From: CAZJHD01 sp964545855
GTDB taxonomy: Bacteria > Planctomycetota > UBA1135 > JACQFD01
Direction of reading: 5' to 3'
Assembly: GCA_964545855.1 (NCBI GenBank)
Contig: CAZJHD010000055.1
Location: 1-27,964 of the forward strand
DNA: 27,964 nt
In this document: positions 24,968 to 27,964 of the stretch, one piece after another
Position numbering within the stretch: position 1 is the stretch's first letter
How the letters are laid out: every line of letters begins with the position of its first letter
Made by a program: the position numbers and the translations under genes
The notes under the pieces: model-generated
Seen by the model: only the letters and a program-made list of their open reading frames with translations
Databases searched by the model: none
What the model was told of the DNA's origin: nothing

Positions 24968-25015
24968 TTGCGTCGTGCGGCGAATCGAGCGCACAATCAC
25001 CGCACGAGATGCGGT
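24968..25015 (+). promoter_or_regulatory. Putative promoter and palindromic operator of the Fic gene
   Basis: ACCGCA/TGCGGT (24999-25004 and 25010-25015) is a perfect inverted repeat with a 5-nt centre, ending 2 bases before the ATG. TTGCGT (24968-24973) and CACAAT (24992-24997) with 18-nt spacing are a weak sigma70-like pair that would put the transcript start in the palindrome. The winged-helix C-terminus of the Fic protein could bind here. The palindrome is seen directly; the promoter and the function are inferred. Confidence 0.45.
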
Positions 25016-25017
25016 AA

Positions 25018-26124
25018 ATGACGGCGTTCATTCACCAACTCCCCGAATGGCCACGCTTTACGTGGAGCGAGGAGCGTCTGGCTTCACCCCTTGCTCGCGT
25101 GCGCCACGAGCAAGGACGGCTCTTGGGGAGGATGGAAGGACTCGGCTTCGATCTGCGGCGCGACGCGTGCGCGACGGTCCTCACGAGCGACGTGGTCAAG
25201 TCCTCCGCCATCGAGGGCGAGGAGCTGAACCCCGAGGAGGTGCGCTCCTCCGTTGCGCGGCGGCTCGGCCTCGAGACGGCCGGACTGCCGAGCCCGAGCC
25301 GCGAGGTCGAAGGCATCGTCGAGATGACCCTCGACGCGACGCGCGGGTTCCGCGCACCGCTCACCGAGGATCGCCTCCTCGGCTGGCACGCCGCGCTCTT
25401 CCCGAGCGGTCGGAGCGGTTCGTCGCGCATCGCGGTCGGTGCGTGGCGGACGGGGCCGATGCAGGTCGTCTCGGGAGCGATCGGGCGCGAACGCGTCCAC
25501 TTCGAGGCTCCGGAAGCGAGCCGGCTCGAGCTCGAAATGGCGCGATTCCTCGACTGGTTCGAGGCGCCGCACGCGAAGGATCCGGTCCTCGTGGCGGGCG
25601 TGGCCCATCTCTGGTTCGTCACCATCCACCCGTTCGACGACGGCAACGGGCGGATCGCGCGCGCGATCGCCGACGCCGCCCTGGCGCGCGCCGACGGCAC
25701 CGAGGAGCGCTTCTACAGCATGTCCTCGCAGATCGAGACGGAGCGCGCGGCCTACTATCGAGAGCTCGAGACGACGCAGCGAGGCGGTCTCGACATCACC
25801 GACTGGCTCGCGTGGTTCGTGGCGTGTCTCGGCCGCGCCATCGGCTCCGCCGACCGTGTGCTCTCCGGCGTCCTCCGCCGGGCGCGGTTCTGGCAGCGCG
25901 TCGAGACCCGACCGCTGAACGAACGCCAGCGCCGCGTGCTCGAGCGCATGCTCGGCGACTTCGAGGGAGTCCTCTCGACGTCGAACTACGCGAAGCTCGC
26001 GAAGTGCTCCACCGACACCGCGCTGCGCGACATTCGCGAGCTCGTCGAGCGCGAGCTGCTCGTGAAGAACGAGCCGGGCGGGCGGAGCACGAGCTACCGG
26101 CTCGGAGGCCCCGGCGAACGGTGA
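25018..26124 (+). CDS. Fic-family AMP-transferase with DUF4172 and winged helix
   Basis: A 368-residue Fic protein. The N-terminus (IHQLPEWPRFTWSEERLA) is the DUF4172 type. The class II inhibitory motif SSAIEG (62-67, [S/T]xxxE[G/N]) is present, so the enzyme should be autoinhibited by its own helix. The active-site motif HPFDDGNGR (204-212) is intact, including catalytic His204. Residues about 295-368 form a winged-helix DNA-binding domain (NYAKLAKCSTDTALRDI). Fic enzymes usually move AMP from ATP onto a protein hydroxyl. No separate antitoxin gene is nearby. The ATG directly follows a palindrome, and no Shine-Dalgarno is seen, so expression may be kept low by self-binding. Confidence 0.93.
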   Translation: MTAFIHQLPEWPRFTWSEERLASPLARVRHEQGRLLGRMEGLGFDLRRDACATVLTSDVVKSSAIEGEELNPEEVRSSVARRLGLETAGLPSPSREVEGIVEMTLDATRGFRAPLTEDRLLGWHAALFPSGRSGSSRIAVGAWRTGPMQVVSGAIGRERVHFEAPEASRLELEMARFLDWFEAPHAKDPVLVAGVAHLWFVTIHPFDDGNGRIARAIADAALARADGTEERFYSMSSQIETERAAYYRELETTQRGGLDITDWLAWFVACLGRAIGSADRVLSGVLRRARFWQRVETRPLNERQRRVLERMLGDFEGVLSTSNYAKLAKCSTDTALRDIRELVERELLVKNEPGGRSTSYRLGGPGER

Positions 26125-26232
26125 TCGGCGGCCTCTCGGCCGCACGCTCGGCTCCGAGGACCGACCGTGGGTTCGCCGAGCCCACCCCTCGACGCGCCAA
26201 GCGCTCACCGCTAGCGTCCCGGTCCGCGCGTC

Positions 26233-26373
26233 GTGGCCCTCGAGCGCGCGATCGAGTCCTACCTTGCGATCAGCAATCGCAACCCCCGACCCTTCGTGTG
26301 GACCAAGACCGCCGACGAAGTCTTGGCAAGCGTCGCGCGCTTCTTCAGCGGACATCGGACTCAGGACACTGGG
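26233..26373 (+). pseudogene. IS630-family transposase C-terminal remnant
   Basis: The frame from 26233 reads VALERAIESYLAISNRNPRP and then FVWTKTADEVLASVARF, the conserved end of IS630-family transposases. The usual ending RTSDSGH appears in the +1 frame (LQRTSDSGH), so a one-base deletion near 26341-26346 broke the gene. The expected stop after SGH is TGG, not TGA. The N-terminal catalytic part is absent and no terminal inverted repeats were found. The rest of 26125-26232 holds nothing recognisable. Confidence 0.85.
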
Positions 26374-26390
26374 CCGACAGAGAGATCGGC

Positions 26391-26798
26391 ATGAGCGTCG
26401 ATTGCCTGATCGGGACGACATGCCACCGCGTGATCGAGCACTACCCGGGGAACTTCACCTTCCGGCTCGGGGCGGCCAGCCTCGCCGTCGATTGCCTTTG
26501 GCGCATCGTCTTCGACGGCAGAGTCGCTCTCACGTCGCGCGACCACGGTCAGCAGTTCGGCCTGCCGGCTCCGATCGATGCCCACATCGAAGCGCTCGCG
26601 CTGTTGCGAGGTCGGCCCGTTGTGGCCGTCCGACTGGCGGAACACTCCGCCGATCTGCTCCTGGAGTTCGAGAGCGGTCGGCGACTCGAAGTCATTGCCG
26701 ACTCCTCCGGCTACGAGCCATGGAACCTCCACGCGCCCGGCGTTCACCTCGTAGCTCTTGGCAGCGGGCGGATCGTCGACCGATCGAGCAGGGAGTAG
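26391..26798 (+). CDS. DUF6188-like small protein
   Basis: A 135-residue soluble protein resembling DUF6188. It has an all-beta two-layer pattern: FRLGAASLAVDCLWRIVFDG, then LRGRPVVAVRLAEHSADLL, FESGRRLEVIAD and a YEPWNLHAPG motif before the last strands. The ATG follows a weak GAGAG. Its start lies 17 bases beyond the IS630 remnant and overlaps the TGA that ends the shifted transposase frame. Proteins of this size and fold often occur as immunity or accessory factors, but no toxin gene is adjacent, so the role is unknown. Confidence 0.65.
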   Translation: MSVDCLIGTTCHRVIEHYPGNFTFRLGAASLAVDCLWRIVFDGRVALTSRDHGQQFGLPAPIDAHIEALALLRGRPVVAVRLAEHSADLLLEFESGRRLEVIADSSGYEPWNLHAPGVHLVALGSGRIVDRSSRE

Positions 26799-26878
26799 CT
26801 GACTGTTGTAGCCGACCGCCTCCGGCGACGGCCGCACGGCGCTTCTGCGCGTGCCTCCATCGGAGCCGCTCCGCTCGC

Positions 26879-27964
26879 CTACCGCTCGAACCCCGGCAGC
26901 GCCTCCTCCTCCAGCACCGACGGCGACCCGTCCTCCGGCGCCAGGAGCGGCGCGAAGCGCGCGAGCGGGCTCGCGGGATCACTCGCGAGGAGCGCGCGCA
27001 GCGCGGCGACCCACTCCGCGGGAGGCACGAGACGCAATCGCTCGCCGCCGGGGAGCGCCGCGAAGGCCTCGCGGGCGGTGACGGGGGCGGGGCCGAGCAG
27101 GTGAACGGCGCGGCCCGTCGCCGGCTCGGAGAGAGCGCGGTCGACGATGCGCCGCGCGACGGCGTCGACGGGAATGGGGAGCAGATCGCCCGGCAGGTCG
27201 GGCGCGAGGCCGAGGGCGACGGACGCGCGCACGACCGCCTGCGTGAGGTCGTCCTCGGGCACGAAGCCGGTGCGCGGATCGGCGACGATGCGGCCGGGAC
27301 GGTGGACGCTGACGGGGAGTCCGCGCGCCGCCGCCGCGAGGACGAGCTTCTCGGCGACCCACTTGGAGCGCGAGTAGGCGTCGGCGATCGCGCCGACGGC
27401 GTCGAGGTCGATGGACGCGGGCACCTCCCGCAGCCTCCGGCTCCGCTCCCCCACGACGGCGCCGAGCGACGACACGTGATGGAGGGGCTTGCCGCGCACG
27501 GCGCAGGCGAGGCGAAGCACCTCGACGGTTCCACCGACGTTCGCGGCGCGCAGATCCCCGTAGGGACGCACGAAGTCGACGAGGGCGCCGCAGTGGACGA
27601 CGCCGTCGAGAGTCTCCGCCAGATCCGCGCGCAGCGCGTCGTCGAAGCCGAGACCCGGCGCATCGAGCGATCCCGGGAGCGCACGGATGCGGGCCGCGAT
27701 CGCGTCGTCCTGGCGGCCCGCGCGCGCGACGGCCGCGCGCAGCCGTGCGACGCCGTCCGCCGCGTCGCGCGCCCGCACGAGGCACAGCACCTCGGCCTCG
27801 GTGCGGTCGAGGAGCTCGCGCAGGAGGAACGACCCGAGGAAGCCGGTCGCGCCCGTGAGGAGCACGCGCCGCGCGCCCCGAAGGTCGTGCGTCCGCGGCG
27901 GCGCTTCGGGGCGCACGTCCTCCGGCAGCACGGCGTCGGCGCGGGCCTCGGCGTCGCGACGCGC
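26879..27964 (-). CDS. Thioester reductase domain, C-terminal part of larger protein (partial)
   Basis: An NAD(P)H-dependent thioester reductase domain (extended SDR, Lys2/CAR/NRPS-terminal type), which releases a carrier-bound acyl or peptidyl chain as an aldehyde or alcohol. The Rossmann motif is LLTGATGFLG; the family motif CGALVDFVRPYGDLRAANVG follows; the catalytic pair is in YSRSKWVAEK (Tyr and Lys four apart), then HRPGRI. A GTG at 27931 could begin a stand-alone reductase, but the frame stays open to the window edge with RRDAEARADAVLPEDVRP, the usual linker before this domain in adenylation-carrier-reductase proteins. The N-terminal modules should therefore lie to the right. It converges with the DUF6188-like gene. 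A diverged copy of one segment lies at 17811-17862. Confidence 0.88.
   Translation of the reverse strand, partial: ARRDAEARADAVLPEDVRPEAPPRTHDLRGARRVLLTGATGFLGSFLLRELLDRTEAEVLCLVRARDAADGVARLRAAVARAGRQDDAIAARIRALPGSLDAPGLGFDDALRADLAETLDGVVHCGALVDFVRPYGDLRAANVGGTVEVLRLACAVRGKPLHHVSSLGAVVGERSRRLREVPASIDLDAVGAIADAYSRSKWVAEKLVLAAAARGLPVSVHRPGRIVADPRTGFVPEDDLTQAVVRASVALGLAPDLPGDLLPIPVDAVARRIVDRALSEPATGRAVHLLGPAPVTAREAFAALPGGERLRLVPPAEWVAALRALLASDPASPLARFAPLLAPEDGSPSVLEEEALPGFER

Overview
This is a very GC-rich chromosomal window from a bacterium that looks like a Planctomycetota member or a similar large-genome, high-GC lineage. The evidence is the mix of gene types: a Ser/Thr kinase with the 'HPEA' N-terminal signature fused to an RDD membrane domain, a TPR-CHAT protease, a LamG protein, secreted multi-domain proteins with an alpha/alpha-toroid domain, and carboxypeptidase-regulatory-like proteins. 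No ribosomal or tRNA marker is present, so the phylum is an inference. Usable Shine-Dalgarno sequences are rare; they are noted where they decide a start.

Left part (1-8.9 kb): a TPR-CHAT protease cut by the window edge; a convergent two-gene operon with a zinc-peptidase-like exported protein and a large exported thioredoxin-fold/toroid protein; a divergent exported protein of unknown function; and the last gene of the operon described next.

The most interesting locus is 6.9-11.2 kb on the minus strand. A radical SAM/SPASM peptide maturase (9665-11191) overlaps by 4 nt (ATGA) a 239-residue Tat-signal protein (8949-9668). The mature part of that protein is a ladder of nine cysteines spaced 15-17 residues apart, and eight of them have an Asp exactly three residues upstream (D-x-[A/D]-C). 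This looks like a maturase with its substrate: a large, exported, multiply modified RiPP-like protein, plausibly carrying thioether crosslinks. A membrane-anchored protein with carboxypeptidase-regulatory-like folds follows. The maturase gene starts inside a 21-bp tandem repeat in which each of two units supplies GGAGG plus an in-frame ATG.

Middle (11.5-21.2 kb): a P2-type cation ATPase; a kinase-RDD-pseudokinase-membrane protein; a secreted LamG protein; and a small two-helix membrane protein.

Right part (21.2-27.96 kb): an accessory-looking patchwork with an AAA/DUF4143 ATPase, a DCC-family protein coupled to a DUF2071 protein, a GNAT, a Fic protein with a palindrome at its start, a DUF6188-like small protein, and the C-terminal thioester reductase domain of a larger protein that runs off the window. 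The spacers here are not empty. They hold fragments of other genes: a P-type ATPase 3' end, a thioester reductase piece, a GNAT 3' end, a RhuM N-terminus and a frameshifted IS630 transposase C-terminus. This suggests repeated recombination and gene loss.
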